A stretch of DNA of 15,008 nt from contig JAATVJ010000414.1 of the NCBI GenBank assembly GCA_014523515.1, positions 1-15,008 on the forward strand, given 5' to 3'. The DNA comes from Nitrososphaerales archaeon TH1177. GTDB taxonomy: Archaea > Thermoproteota > Nitrososphaeria > Nitrososphaerales > Nitrososphaeraceae. Every line of letters begins with the position of its first letter. Position 1 is the first letter of the stretch. The position numbers were made by a program, and so were the translations under genes. Positions 14,911 through 15,008 of this stretch are shown one piece after another. A model generated the notes under the pieces. That model was not told the origin of the DNA. It saw nothing but the letters and a program-made list of their open reading frames with translations, and did no database searches.

Positions 14911-15008
14911 ATGTTTAGATTGATACATATGCCCAAATCTTATATTCTGAAATTATCTGATATCCAGAAAAAAGAATTAAATAAATTCATGAAAAGTACT
15001 CGTGACAA
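14911..15008 (+). CDS. Probable IS630-family transposase, N-terminal start (cut by window edge)
   Basis: From the ATG at 14929 the frame reads MPKSYILKLSDIQKKELNKF then MKSTRD and stays open to the last base. The pattern (LS followed by a charged helix, ELxxF..., then a basic end) resembles the N-terminal helix-turn-helix region of IS630 transposases. An in-frame ATG at 14911 (MFRLIH...) is an alternative start, and a TAG at 14902 closes the frame upstream. Only about 26-32 codons are visible, so the assignment rests on resemblance and on the IS630 remnant and repeat element nearby. Confidence 0.5.
   Translation, partial: MFRLIHMPKSYILKLSDIQKKELNKFMKSTRD

Overview
The window is very AT-rich. 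It mixes ordinary archaeal metabolic genes with decayed mobile DNA. The likely source is a soil-type ammonia-oxidising archaeon (Thaumarchaeota/Nitrososphaerales, Nitrosocosmicus- or Nitrososphaera-like). The evidence is TATA boxes about 22-35 bases before start codons (leaderless-type transcripts), TTG starts, F420/flavin-type small oxidoreductases, class III cyclase-like and stand-alone receiver proteins, a 'CKGIC ... CPCCGYRLRTKPRN' mini zinc ribbon, and small secreted proteins. The genus assignment is inference from remembered families, not from a search.

Bases 1-5100 are the metabolic part. They hold the 3' two thirds of an aldehyde dehydrogenase, a truncated tyrosine recombinase, a PPOX-fold flavin/F420 protein, a deazaflavin-dependent nitroreductase-like protein, a zinc alcohol dehydrogenase and a short-chain dehydrogenase. 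Two 42-base direct repeats that differ at one base (1792 and 5315) bracket the last four genes. A weak tRNA-like fragment lies between them.

Bases 5500-7752 hold a two-gene minus-strand unit: a secreted cysteine-containing protein followed by an 11-helix membrane protein. Bases 7753-9722 are almost gene-free. They contain two further degenerate copies of the 42-base repeat, two hairpin-forming dispersed elements, a perfect 15-bp palindrome, and a receiver-domain gene split by one in-frame stop codon.

Bases 9723-12203 hold a pentapeptide-repeat protein whose 5' part is separated by a frameshift at a seven-A run, and a class III cyclase-like protein with substitutions at both expected metal aspartates. 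The cyclase reading frame runs into a decayed zinc-ribbon gene. An intact paralogue of that zinc ribbon lies at 13821-14039. The right end carries two small secreted proteins, an IS630-type transposase fragment, and the first codons of a second probable IS630 transposase cut by the window edge.

The main unexplained signals are a dispersed hairpin/repeat family (near 7909, 9064, 13506 and 14681), two members of which lie beside IS630 genes, and the 42-base repeat family. Several genes are broken by single changes (a stop, a frameshift, several stops), which suggests relaxed selection in this accessory stretch.
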